DNA from: Pseudomonadota bacterium | Lineage (GTDB): Bacteria; Pseudomonadota; Alphaproteobacteria; Rhizobiales; Rhizobiaceae | Direction of reading: 5' to 3' | Length of the DNA stretch: 56,668 bases | Assembly (NCBI GenBank): GCA_023419535.1 | Contig: JAEZXX010000113.1 | Location: forward strand, 1 to 56,668 | In this document: positions 27,816 to 36,465 of the stretch, in pieces | How the letters are laid out: each line of letters begins with the position of its first letter | Numbering within the stretch: the first letter of the stretch is position 1 | The notes under the pieces: model-generated | The model's input: only the letters and a program-made list of their open reading frames with translations | What the model was told of the DNA's origin: nothing | Databases searched by the model: none | Program-made: the position numbers and the translations under genes

Positions 27816-28313
27816 TTGCGGAACAGGGCGACCTTCGCAGACGATGAGGAAGGGGCCGTCGCGATCGAGTTCGCCGTCCTGGCCGTCCCCTTCTTCCTGG
27901 TCCTCGTCGCGATCCTGGAAATCGCGGTCCTTCTGACGGCCTCGATGCAGTTCGAGCACGCGGTGGACCGCGTCACGCGCCGCGTGATGACCGCGGAGGT
28001 GGCGAACAAGGAGCCCGCGATCCGCAACAGCCTCTGCGGCGAACTGGTCTTTCCGGTCGACTGCACCCGGATCCGGATCGACTACCGCGAGATCGCCGAT
28101 GTCGGGGCCTTCGACCTGCCGGACCCCGTCGCGAGCGGAGCCGTGAACGCGGCGGCCTTCACCTTCTCCACCACCTCCAATCCGTCCTTCTTCAGCCTTA
28201 GGGTCGGCTACGAATGGCCGATCGTGATGCAGCCCTTCGTGTTCTTCCTCGCGAACCTCAACAACGACAGCCACTTCATCGTCGGCACGGCCCTGGCGCG
28301 GGTGGAGCGATGA
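27816..28313 (+). CDS. TadE-like pseudopilin
   Basis: This 165-residue protein has the TadE N-terminus: a short leader, DEEGAVAIEFAVLAVPFFLV (Glu near position 5 of the mature helix) and a single membrane helix, followed by a periplasmic domain. Such proteins are minor pseudopilins processed by TadV-type peptidases and act in Flp pilus assembly. It starts with TTG at 27816 without a strong ribosome binding site. Its stop overlaps the next gene (ATGA). The 176 bases upstream hold a small palindrome (27764-27776) and no gene. Confidence 0.82.
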   Translation: MRNRATFADDEEGAVAIEFAVLAVPFFLVLVAILEIAVLLTASMQFEHAVDRVTRRVMTAEVANKEPAIRNSLCGELVFPVDCTRIRIDYREIADVGAFDLPDPVASGAVNAAAFTFSTTSNPSFFSLRVGYEWPIVMQPFVFFLANLNNDSHFIVGTALARVER

Positions 28314-28840
28314 TCGTTCCGGTCCTGAGCCGTCTGCGCACGAACACCGGGGGAGCGGCCGCGGTGGAGTTCATGCTCGTCTTCCCCCTCCTCATTCTCC
28401 TTCTCCTGGGGAGCGTCGAGATCACCCGGGCGGTCATCGCGCACAAGAAGGTGCAGAAGATCGCCTACACGGTCGATCATCTCCTGACCAAGACGCCTGC
28501 GATGAACCGGCAGGTCGTCCAGGACACGCTCGAAGCCTCGTCCTATCTGCTCGTTCCCTTCGGCGGCGACCTCACCATCGACGTCTCCTACCAGTACACG
28601 AACAGCGCGGGCACGATCTCGGAGCGTTGGACCCAGCACCGCGGCGCGCAGGCGGAGGTCGCGGCGCGTCCTTTGCCGTCCAGCTACGCCGCCCTGCGCG
28701 AGGCCGGGTTCCTCAGCACCCATGTCCGGTACGCCCATCGCGCGGCGTTCCCCACGCTGTTCTTCGAAGGCCTCGAGATGAGTGCCGAATCGATCGTCAG
28801 ACCCAGGTTGGGAGCACCCCTGTCATGCGGCGACTGCTGA
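28310..28840 (+). CDS. TadE/TadF-like pseudopilin
   Basis: This 176-residue protein again has the pseudopilin leader and helix (GGAAAVEFMLVFPLLILLLL, then GSVEITRAV) followed by a periplasmic domain. It lies between two related genes and overlaps both (by 4 and 16 bases), so the three form one transcription unit. The exact TadE versus TadF label cannot be fixed from sequence. Confidence 0.82.
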   Translation: MIVPVLSRLRTNTGGAAAVEFMLVFPLLILLLLGSVEITRAVIAHKKVQKIAYTVDHLLTKTPAMNRQVVQDTLEASSYLLVPFGGDLTIDVSYQYTNSAGTISERWTQHRGAQAEVAARPLPSSYAALREAGFLSTHVRYAHRAAFPTLFFEGLEMSAESIVRPRLGAPLSCGDC

Positions 28841-29805
28841 AGCGCCTCTCCCGCAACGAGGCGGGAAATTTCGCGGTCGTGGCGGCTCTGGCCTTCGTTC
28901 CCGTCATCGGGATGGCGGGCCTCGGCGTCGACTACTCGCAGGCCTATTCGGCCCGCACGACCCTGCAGGGCGAGGCCGATGCGATCGCGATCGCCGTGGC
29001 CTCCGAGGGGCCGGGCGTGACGAGCCGGTACTACGATGCGATGACGGCAGCCGCCTCCGAACGGCTGGCCTCGGGCGATGCCAGCTTCAGCGGGCGATGG
29101 ATTTCGCCCAGCGACTACCAGATCGACGCGAGCGCGGGCGTGCCCCGCACGCTGTCGCGACTGATACCGGTCGGGGCCGATACGATCGGCGTGTCGGCCC
29201 GGTCGGTCGCCCGCTACATGGGGGCGCGGCTCGTCTACAAGCCGCCGGCCACGATGTTCCTCGATCCCGACGCCTGGGACTACAACCGAATCTCGGCCTA
29301 CTGCTTCGATCCCGAGGCCGCCACGAACGGCGTGTCCACGGGGCGGAGCAAGAGCGTGGCGATCGCCGACAACAATGGCGGTCGGTACAAGGACCCCATC
29401 CCGCAGTGCGGACCCGGCGAAGTGCTGAGCTTCCAGCTCTTCAACGTCATCGAAGGGAAGCACCGCCCTTCGAACATGAACAGGACGAGCAACTACAACA
29501 ACTATTACACCGACACGACCAGAGGTCAGGACGGGGTCGACGTCCACAATCTGAAGGCGGATCTGCTCGAGACGATCCTCTGTCCGACGCTGTCGGTGTG
29601 TCACGACGGCAATGGCGGGCTCATTCCTAAAGGGGCGGGACGGACGCCGAGGAAGAACACCAAGCCCTGCAAGGCCGGGCAGTACATGTATTACGGCTGG
29701 GAGGACCGGCCGGTCGGCGATCGCGACTACAACGACATCCGCATCATCATCGAATGTCCGACCTACGAGAAGGTCGGGGAGGAGAACGTGCGTCTGATCC
29801 GGTAG
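28825..29805 (+). CDS. TadG-like pilus assembly protein with unusual C-terminal domain
   Basis: This 326-residue protein starts with the Tad N-terminal helix (NEAGNFAVVAALAFVPVIG, then MAGLGVDYSQAYSARTTLQ). Unlike many TadG proteins it has no clear von Willebrand A domain. The C-terminal ~190 residues contain several Cys (for example YCFDPE, QCGPGE, ILCPTLSVCHDG) and end with YGWEDRPVGDRDYNDIRI. That last motif resembles the E-D-x(n)-D-x-D-Y/F-N-D pattern of DUF4114-like domains, suggesting a metal-binding surface domain. The ATG at 28825 follows GGGAG and lies inside the previous gene. Confidence 0.75.
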   Translation: MRRLLKRLSRNEAGNFAVVAALAFVPVIGMAGLGVDYSQAYSARTTLQGEADAIAIAVASEGPGVTSRYYDAMTAAASERLASGDASFSGRWISPSDYQIDASAGVPRTLSRLIPVGADTIGVSARSVARYMGARLVYKPPATMFLDPDAWDYNRISAYCFDPEAATNGVSTGRSKSVAIADNNGGRYKDPIPQCGPGEVLSFQLFNVIEGKHRPSNMNRTSNYNNYYTDTTRGQDGVDVHNLKADLLETILCPTLSVCHDGNGGLIPKGAGRTPRKNTKPCKAGQYMYYGWEDRPVGDRDYNDIRIIIECPTYEKVGEENVRLIR

Positions 29806-29969
29806 GGCACGTCAGGCGCGGTCGTCGCCCGCGGCGAAAGCCGCGCGTCCGGCCTCGCTCTCGCTTACCGCCAGGCGCCCTGCGATCGGCCGCCTCATGG
29901 GCCTACGGAAGGGGGCGGTATGGCCGGGCCCTTCCTCGGCGGCCCTTTGGGGCGCCTTGGCCCGTCGCG

Positions 29970-31370
29970 TTACGACACGCCCTTTTGCCCCAGCGCGGCG
30001 AGGACGCGCGCCCAGGACCGCTGGCCCTTGGCGAAGGAGGTCATCTCGTACTTCTCGTTCGGCGAGTGGATGCGGTCGTCGTCGAGCCCGAAGCCGATCA
30101 GGAGCGAGGGCATGCCGAGCCGGCGCTGGAACTCGCCGACGACGGGGATCGAGCCGCCCATGCCGATGAGGACGGCGGGCTTCGGCCATTCGTCCGACAG
30201 GGCTTCGCGCGCCGTCGCGACGGCGGGCGAATCGAAGGGCAGCTGGATGCCGGGCGAGCCGCCGTGCTCGTGGAACTCGGCGCTCACGTCGACGGGCAGG
30301 CGCTCGGTCACGAAGCGTCGGAAGTTTTCGCGCACCGCGGCCGGATCCTGGTCGCCGACGAGGCGGAAGGAGACCTTGGCGCGGGCCTGCGCCGGCAGGA
30401 CGGTCTTGAAGCCGCGACCCGTGTAGCCGCCCTCGATACCGTTGATCTCGGCGGTCGGCCGCGCCCAGAGCTTCTCCAGAACGGAGCGGTCGCGTTCGCC
30501 GGCGGGCACGGAAAGGCCGACGGCGCCGAGGAACTCGCCCTCGTCGAAGCCGAGGCCGTCCCACATCCGGCGGATGTCCGCCGGGACCTCGGAGACGCCG
30601 TCGTAGAAGCCGGGGATCGTCACCCGGCCGGTCTCGTCGTGAATCTGGCCGAGGATGCGGGCGAGGAGGGTGATGGGGTTGGCGGCCGCACCGCCGAAGG
30701 AGCCCGAATGAAGGTCCATGTCGGCGGCCTTCAACACGATCTCTTCGCCGACGAGCCCGCGGAGGCCCGTCGAGATGGCCGGCGTGTCCTTGTCCCACAT
30801 GCCGGTGTCGCAGACGAGGGCGACGTCGGCAGAGAGCTCCTCGCGGTTGGCGTCCATGAACGGCACCAGCGAGGGCGAACCCGACTCCTCCTCACCTTCC
30901 AGGAAGATGGTGACTCGGCAGGGCAGGGAGCCGGTTTCAACGATGTAGGCGCGGCAGGCCTCGACGAAGGTCATCAGCTGGCCCTTGTCGTCGGCTGCGC
31001 CGCGGCCGGTGATGATCCGCGAGCCGTCGTCGCGCGTCACGACCTGCGGATCGAAGGGATCGCGGTCCCAGAGGTCGACCGGGTCGACCGGCTGGACGTC
31101 GTAATGGCCGTAGAAGAGGACGTGCGGCGCGTCCGGTCCGGCGCCGTCGTGATGGGCGACGACCATCGGATGGCCCTTGGCCTCCGCGACGCGGGCCCTG
31201 AACCCGATCGCCGAAAGGTCGCCTTCCAGCCATTGCGCGGCACGGCGCACGTCGGCGGAATAGGCCGGATCGGTCGAGATCGAGGGAATGCGCAGGAGTT
31301 CGCGCAGCCGCTCCACGGACGCGTCGAGGTTCAGGTCGAGGCAGGAGAGGACGCTGTCGAGGCCGGCCAT
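29970..31370 (-). CDS. M20 family metallopeptidase (dipeptidase)
   Basis: This 466-residue cytoplasmic enzyme belongs to the carnosinase/PepV-like M20 group. Visible zinc-site residues are His89 in YGHYDVQP, the bridging Asp127 in GAADDKGQ, and the catalytic/ligand pair Glu161-Glu162 in EGEEESGS; a His in IHSPNEKY lies near the C-terminus. The dimerisation (lid) domain sits in the middle. The start ATG at 31370 is eight bases after AAGGA; a second ATG five codons upstream (31385) is less well placed. The gene is alone, with no operon partner. Confidence 0.88.
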   Translation of the reverse strand: MAGLDSVLSCLDLNLDASVERLRELLRIPSISTDPAYSADVRRAAQWLEGDLSAIGFRARVAEAKGHPMVVAHHDGAGPDAPHVLFYGHYDVQPVDPVDLWDRDPFDPQVVTRDDGSRIITGRGAADDKGQLMTFVEACRAYIVETGSLPCRVTIFLEGEEESGSPSLVPFMDANREELSADVALVCDTGMWDKDTPAISTGLRGLVGEEIVLKAADMDLHSGSFGGAAANPITLLARILGQIHDETGRVTIPGFYDGVSEVPADIRRMWDGLGFDEGEFLGAVGLSVPAGERDRSVLEKLWARPTAEINGIEGGYTGRGFKTVLPAQARAKVSFRLVGDQDPAAVRENFRRFVTERLPVDVSAEFHEHGGSPGIQLPFDSPAVATAREALSDEWPKPAVLIGMGGSIPVVGEFQRRLGMPSLLIGFGLDDDRIHSPNEKYEMTSFAKGQRSWARVLAALGQKGVS

Positions 31371-31727
31371 TTCGGGTCCTTGCATGCAAAGGTTTTTAGC
31401 GTTGCGCGCAGGTCTAGCCGATCCGGCCGGCGACCGGAACTGCGGCTTCGACCGGAATGCATGGGGCGACGATCGAGGGCGGGTCCGGAAGAGCGGTCGC
31501 GGGGCGCTCGTGCGGGGCTGCGGGCACCTGCAACGGCCTTCCGTCGGGGCGCTCGGATCGTGCGCCGGGTCATCGGCGATGCAGGCCGAGGGGCGACGAA
31601 TGCTCGAGCGGCGCGCTTACGCGCGACTCGACGACTGCGGTCCGCTCACGCGAAGGGTCGCGCGCGGCCATCTCGGAGCCAAGCGTGGCGGCTGCGCAAC
31701 ATGTTCGAAAGATCGGCGGGAAAGAGG

Positions 31728-31781
31728 CCAGAAAAAGGCCGTCGCGGACTGGAGGGGGATTGTCGCGACGGCCCTTTCTGG
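31728..31781. terminator. Long inverted repeat, possible terminator (either strand)
   Basis: Arms of 19 and 18 bases (31728-31746 and 31764-31781) are nearly perfect complements around a 17-base loop. Read on the minus strand the GC core is followed by TTTTT, as in an intrinsic terminator; on the plus strand the run is shorter. No coding gene ends here, so it may end a non-coding transcript starting to its right. Confidence 0.55.
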
Positions 31782-31825
31782 TAAAGCGGGGTCCCGAGAG
31801 GGGGGATGGGACAGCCCGCTCATCA

Positions 31826-31946
31826 TTCGGCGTCGAAAGCGGGGGACGAGCTTTGCGCCGAACACGACGCTTGCGTCGCGTCGTTGCGATGTAAATGCGC
31901 CTTCGCATGGAAGCGTTCAAGACGCTTTGATCACATGTTCGTGATC
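31826..31946. ncRNA. String of five hairpins, candidate structured RNA or polA leader
   Basis: Five consecutive inverted repeats fill 121 bases: TTCGGCG/CGCCGAA (31826-31832, 31856-31862), with an inner AAAGC/GCTTT; ACGACG/CGTCGT (31864-31869, 31879-31884); ATGCG/CGCAT (31895-31899, 31904-31908); AAGCGT/ACGCTT (31911-31916, 31922-31927); GATCAC/GTGATC (31929-31934, 31941-31946). They end 118 bases before the polA start. I do not recognise an RNA family. Strand and transcription are unknown. Confidence 0.35.
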
Positions 31947-32064
31947 GAGCCCATTAAGCTTTCGTAAGGCCTTGTCGCGTGTCTCGCGTCGGTCGCCCGG
32001 GCAACGACGTTCCCGCGCCTTCGCCACATGGACAGCGTCCCGCCGTCACGGTACTCCACGCCCT

Positions 32065-34995
32065 ATGAAAAAGGGCGATCATCTCTTCCTCGTCGACGGC
32101 TCGGCCTACATCTTCCGGGCCTACCACGCGCTGCCGCCCCTGACGCGCAAGTCGGACGGCCTTCCGGTGGGTGCGGTCTCCGGCTTCTGCAACATGCTCT
32201 GGAAGCTGGTGGAAGAGTCGAGGGACACCTCGGTCGGTGTCGCGCCGACGCATTTCGCGGTGATCTTCGACCATTCCTCCACGACGTTCCGCAATGCCAT
32301 GTACGACCAGTACAAGGCGAACCGCACCGCGCCTCCGGAAGACCTCGTCCCTCAGTTCGCTCTGATCCGCGAGGCCGTGCGCGCCTTCGATCTGCCCTGC
32401 GTCGAACGCCAGGGCTTCGAGGCGGACGATCTGATCGCCACCTACACGCGCCTCGCGCTGGAGGCGGGCGGGGACGTCACCATCGTCTCCTCCGACAAGG
32501 ATCTGATGCAGCTCGTCGGTCCCTGCGTGAAGCTCTACGACCAGATGAAGGACAGGCGCCTCGGGGCGCAGGAGGTCTTCGACAAGTTCGGCGTCTATCC
32601 CGACAAGATGATCGACCTGCAGGCTCTGGTCGGCGACAGCTCCGACAACGTGCCGGGCGTGCCGGGCATCGGTCCGAAGACGGCCGCCAAGCTCCTGGAG
32701 GAGTTCGGCACGCTGGAGGCGCTCCTCGATCGCGCTTCGGAGGTGAAGGCGAAGAAGACGTCCGAGAATCTGATCGCCTTCGCCGATCAGGCCCGGCTCT
32801 CCAAGCGTCTCGTCACGCTCGACCAGAACGTGCCCCTGGGGGCGGACGAGGGTCTCGACGACCTCTTCATCCATGAGCCGGACGGGGAGAAGCTGATCTC
32901 CTATCTGAAGGCCATGGAGTTCACGACGCTGACGCGGCGCGTTTCGGCGGCGCTCGGCACGGAGGCCGCGCAGGTCGAGGCGGCCCAGATCGACGTCGCC
33001 GGACCGGCGCGAGGTCCCGACCTCGATCCGGAGGGCGAGCCGGGCGCAGACAAGGACGGCGCCCTCTTCAACCTCACTCCGAAAGCGCTGGCCGCCGGGC
33101 GGCTGGAGTCGGTGCCCGCCATCCCCTTCGACCGGACGGCCTATGCCGTCCTGCGCGGGGAGGGAGCGCTGGCGGCCTTTCTTGCCCGCGCCCGCGAGAC
33201 CGGAACCCTCTCCTTCGCCGTTCTGACGGACGTGCCTGAAGCCATGCGCGCCGAAATCGTCGGAATCGGCCTTGCGATCGCGCCTGGAGACGCGGTCTAT
33301 CTGCCGCTCGGCCATGTCGCGGAAGGCGCCGGCGACCTTCTGGGCGGCGACGGGGACGCCGCCTCGCGCCTTGGCGCGCAGATCCCCGTTTCGGTCGCCT
33401 TCGACCTCCTGCGCGGAGTGCTGGAAGACCCGTCCATCCTCAAGATCGGGCACGACGCCAAGTTCGACTGGCTGGTCCTGCGCCGCCACGGCATCGTCGT
33501 CGAAAGCCTCGACGACGGCATGCTGATCTCCTACGCGCTCGACGCCTCCTCCTCGACGGACGGGCACGGCCGGGACGAACTGGCCGGGCGCCTCCTCGGC
33601 CACGAGCCGTTGGCGCGCAAAGCCCTGACCGGCACCGGCAGATCCCTGAAGGCGCTCGCCAAGCTCTCGATCGAGGACGTCGCGGGCCTCGGCGCCGAGG
33701 GCGCCGACATCGCCCTTCGTCTGTGGCGGGTGCTCAAGCCGCGGCTAGCGGCGGAAGGCCTTGCTCACGTCTATGAGCGGCTGGAGCGGCCCCTGCTCCC
33801 CGTGCTGGCGCGGATGGAGGAGCGCGGCATCCGCGCCGACCGGCAGATCCTGTCGCGGCTCTCGGGCCGTTTCGCCCAGAAGGCGGCGGGGCTGGAGGCC
33901 GACATCCACGCCATGGCGGGCGAGCCCTTCAACATCGGCTCCCCGAAGCAGCTCGGCGACATCCTGTTCGGCCGCATGGGCCTGCCCGGCGGCAAGAAGA
34001 CCCGCACCGGGCAATGGGCGACGGATGCACGGCTTCTGGAGGAGCTGGCCGCCGAAGGACACGAACTGCCGCGTCGCATCGTCGACTGGCGCCAGATCAC
34101 CAAGCTGAAGGGCACCTACACCGACGCCCTGCCGCTTCACATGGACGGCGCCGAGCGGATCCACACCTCCTATTCGCTGGCCTCGACGACGACGGGGCGC
34201 CTCTCCTCCACCGAGCCGAACCTGCAGAACATTCCCGTCCGCACGCAGGAGGGGCGCGAGATCCGCACCGCCTTCGTCGCGGCCAAGGGCTTCAAGCTGG
34301 TCTCGGCCGACTACAGCCAGATCGAGCTGCGCATTCTCGCGCACATGGCCGACATCCCGCAGCTGCGCCAAGCCTTCGTCGAGGGCACCGACATCCACGC
34401 GATGACGGCGTCGGAGATGTTCGGCGTGCCGGTCGAGGGCATGCCGGCGGACGTGCGTCGGCGGGCCAAGGCGATCAATTTCGGCATCATCTACGGCATC
34501 TCGGCCTTCGGCCTCGCAGCCCAGCTCTCGATCCCGCGCGACGAGGCCGGCCTCTACATCAAGCGCTATTTCGAGCGCTTCCCGGGCATCCGCGACTACA
34601 TGGACGCGACCAAGGCGACGGCGCGGGCGAACGGCTATGTGGAGACGCTGTTCGGACGCCGTGTGCACTATCCGGACATCCGCCACTCCAATCCGTCGGT
34701 CCGCGCCTTCAACGAGCGGGCCGCCATCAATGCGCCGATCCAGGGCACGGCGGCCGACATCATCCGTCGCGCGATGATCCGGATGGAGGATGCGCTCGAG
34801 GCCGAAGGCCTGTCGGCCGCCATGCTCCTGTCGGTCCATGACGAACTCGTCTTCGAGGTGCCGGACGACGAAGTCGAGGCGACCATCCCAGTGGTCCGCC
34901 GCGTCATGGAGAGTGCGAGCGCACCCGTCGTGGAACTGGCGGTTCCGCTGGTGGTGGATGCCCGCGCGGCCTCCAACTGGGACGAGGCCCACTGA
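32065..34995 (+). CDS. polA: DNA polymerase I, with a degenerate proofreading domain
   Basis: This 976-residue repair and replication polymerase has three domains. Residues 1-~300 are the 5'-3' exonuclease (FLVDGSAYIFRAYHALP; GFEADDLIATY; GDSSDNVPGVPGIGPKTA). Residues ~345-555 are the 3'-5' exonuclease fold. Residues ~570-976 are the family A polymerase (STTTGRLSSTEPNLQNIPVR; ADYSQIELRILAH; RRAKAINFGIIYG; LSVHDELVFE). The exonuclease metal ligands of E. coli Asp355, Glu357 and Asp501 align with Ala385, Leu387 and Gly546; only the Asp424 equivalent (Asp468) remains. Proofreading is therefore probably lost. The start is ATG 32065, the family start, without a clear Shine-Dalgarno. Confidence 0.96.
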   Translation: MKKGDHLFLVDGSAYIFRAYHALPPLTRKSDGLPVGAVSGFCNMLWKLVEESRDTSVGVAPTHFAVIFDHSSTTFRNAMYDQYKANRTAPPEDLVPQFALIREAVRAFDLPCVERQGFEADDLIATYTRLALEAGGDVTIVSSDKDLMQLVGPCVKLYDQMKDRRLGAQEVFDKFGVYPDKMIDLQALVGDSSDNVPGVPGIGPKTAAKLLEEFGTLEALLDRASEVKAKKTSENLIAFADQARLSKRLVTLDQNVPLGADEGLDDLFIHEPDGEKLISYLKAMEFTTLTRRVSAALGTEAAQVEAAQIDVAGPARGPDLDPEGEPGADKDGALFNLTPKALAAGRLESVPAIPFDRTAYAVLRGEGALAAFLARARETGTLSFAVLTDVPEAMRAEIVGIGLAIAPGDAVYLPLGHVAEGAGDLLGGDGDAASRLGAQIPVSVAFDLLRGVLEDPSILKIGHDAKFDWLVLRRHGIVVESLDDGMLISYALDASSSTDGHGRDELAGRLLGHEPLARKALTGTGRSLKALAKLSIEDVAGLGAEGADIALRLWRVLKPRLAAEGLAHVYERLERPLLPVLARMEERGIRADRQILSRLSGRFAQKAAGLEADIHAMAGEPFNIGSPKQLGDILFGRMGLPGGKKTRTGQWATDARLLEELAAEGHELPRRIVDWRQITKLKGTYTDALPLHMDGAERIHTSYSLASTTTGRLSSTEPNLQNIPVRTQEGREIRTAFVAAKGFKLVSADYSQIELRILAHMADIPQLRQAFVEGTDIHAMTASEMFGVPVEGMPADVRRRAKAINFGIIYGISAFGLAAQLSIPRDEAGLYIKRYFERFPGIRDYMDATKATARANGYVETLFGRRVHYPDIRHSNPSVRAFNERAAINAPIQGTAADIIRRAMIRMEDALEAEGLSAAMLLSVHDELVFEVPDDEVEATIPVVRRVMESASAPVVELAVPLVVDARAASNWDEAH

Positions 34996-35252
34996 GGGGG
35001 AGCGATTAGCCCATTTCCCGTTCTGGGCGAACCCGGTCACACCTACGTCATTGCCAGGTCGTGAGGCTGCGACATTGTGCCCGAAGGCTTGGAACACAGG
35101 GCTTCGCTGCTAGTTCTGGCCTCGGCATTGCCATGCAAATGCCGCGTAGCCGGCCTACCCGGCCGATCCGTCGCGCGAATCGTGTTGGAACTCGGTTGGC
35201 CATTCGATAATCTTGAATCATGGCCGGTGCTCGGCCGCTCCCGGGGGATTGG

Positions 35253-36461
35253 ATGGCACAGAAGGAGTTCGAGCCGGGTGGCGGCTCGATCATGCCCGAG
35301 GGGATCACCGCCGCGGCGCTCGCCAAGGTGCCGCTCGCCCTCGTCCTGACCAATCCGCATCTGGACGACAATCCGATCGTCTACGCCAACCGGGCGTTCG
35401 AACGCATCACGGGCTACTCGGCCGAGATGATCATCGGCCGCAACTGCCGCTTCCTGCAAGGGGAGGGAACCGATCCAGCGCACGCGCGCGAGATCGGCGA
35501 GGCGCTGCGCGCCGAGCGCGACATCTCCATCGACATCATCAATCATCGCGCGGACGGGACGAAGTTCCTGAACCGGCTGATGATCACGCCGCTCTACAAC
35601 GAGCACGAGGAGCTGCAGTGCTTCCTCGGCGTCCAGCGCGACATGAGCGAGGGCCGCGACTCCAGCGTCTCGCGAGAGGACGCCGATGCAGGCCAGCGCC
35701 TGGACGTCGCGCTCGGCGAGATCCAGCATCGCGTGAAGAACCATCTGTCGATGATCATCGGCATGGTGCGCATGCAGTCGCGCGTGAAGACGAGCAGCGA
35801 CGCCTTCAACGCGCTGGCGCGCCGCATCGAGAGCCTGCAGCTCCTTTACCAGGAGATGACGGAGGCGGGCGTCGCCTCGTCGCGCTCGCGCCGTGTGCCC
35901 CTCGGCGCCTACGTCAGCCGCATCGCCTCCACGATCGGCCATCTGGACGGCCGCAATTCGGTGCGGATCAACATCGACTGCGACGCGATCGAGGTCGACG
36001 TCGAGAAGGCCGCGCGGGTGGGCCTGCTCTTCTCCGAGCTGATCACCAACGCCCTGAAGCACGCCTTCGTCGATCGCGACGAGGGGCTGGTCGAGGCGCG
36101 CCTGAAGATGCTGTCGGCCGGGGTGATCCGCATGACGGTCGTCGACGACGGCGTCGGCCTTCCGCAGGGGCGCGAATGGCTGGCCGATCCGAAGGTGAGC
36201 CCGTCGCCCGGCGGGCTGTTGACCGGGCCGGACCAGAAGAACATCGCGCGCGAGATCGCCGACTCGATCTCCGAAGATCCGAAGAGCGTCCTGCACACGC
36301 GCGCCGACACCGCGCGCGGCGCGCCCAAGCGCGAGGGGGCCTCCGGCGGGCTCGGCCGGCGGATCATCCTGTCCCTGGTGCAGGGGCTGGACGCGCGCAT
36401 CGACGTCAACACGAGCACCGTCGGGACGACCGTGACGGTCGACATCCCGGCGGAGGACTGA
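35253..36461 (+). CDS. LOV-domain blue-light sensor histidine kinase (HisKA_2 type)
   Basis: This 402-residue soluble kinase has an N-terminal LOV/PAS domain (about residues 20-125) with the flavin-adduct motif GRNCRFLQG; Cys65 would form the light-induced FMN bond. Next is a HisKA_2-type dimerisation domain with phospho-acceptor His159 in EIQHRVKNHLSM, then an ATPase domain (SELITNALKHAF; DDGVGLP). The architecture matches LOV kinases of Brucella and Erythrobacter, which feed into stress and virulence control. I chose ATG 35253 because GGGGGA precedes it; an in-frame ATG at 35220 lacks a site. No response regulator adjoins it. pyrF starts four bases after its stop. Confidence 0.85.
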   Translation: MAQKEFEPGGGSIMPEGITAAALAKVPLALVLTNPHLDDNPIVYANRAFERITGYSAEMIIGRNCRFLQGEGTDPAHAREIGEALRAERDISIDIINHRADGTKFLNRLMITPLYNEHEELQCFLGVQRDMSEGRDSSVSREDADAGQRLDVALGEIQHRVKNHLSMIIGMVRMQSRVKTSSDAFNALARRIESLQLLYQEMTEAGVASSRSRRVPLGAYVSRIASTIGHLDGRNSVRINIDCDAIEVDVEKAARVGLLFSELITNALKHAFVDRDEGLVEARLKMLSAGVIRMTVVDDGVGLPQGREWLADPKVSPSPGGLLTGPDQKNIAREIADSISEDPKSVLHTRADTARGAPKREGASGGLGRRIILSLVQGLDARIDVNTSTVGTTVTVDIPAED

Positions 36462-36465
36462 CGAT

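Larger units (their letters stand above)
31371..32064. other. 694-base non-coding gap between the M20 peptidase and polA
   Basis: No reading frame here has coding character or a ribosome binding site on either strand. The left part (31386-31727) shows nothing recognisable. The right part holds a long inverted repeat (31728-31781) and a string of five hairpins (31826-31946), listed separately. From about 31860 to 31970 the sequence is less GC-rich than its surroundings. The gap probably contains the divergent promoters of the peptidase gene and polA and perhaps an RNA gene. Confidence 0.6.

Noticed and set aside
31288..31944. Open frames in the gap before polA on both strands
   Set aside because: They are rich in Arg/Gly/Ser, lack ribosome binding sites, and run straight through the long inverted repeat.
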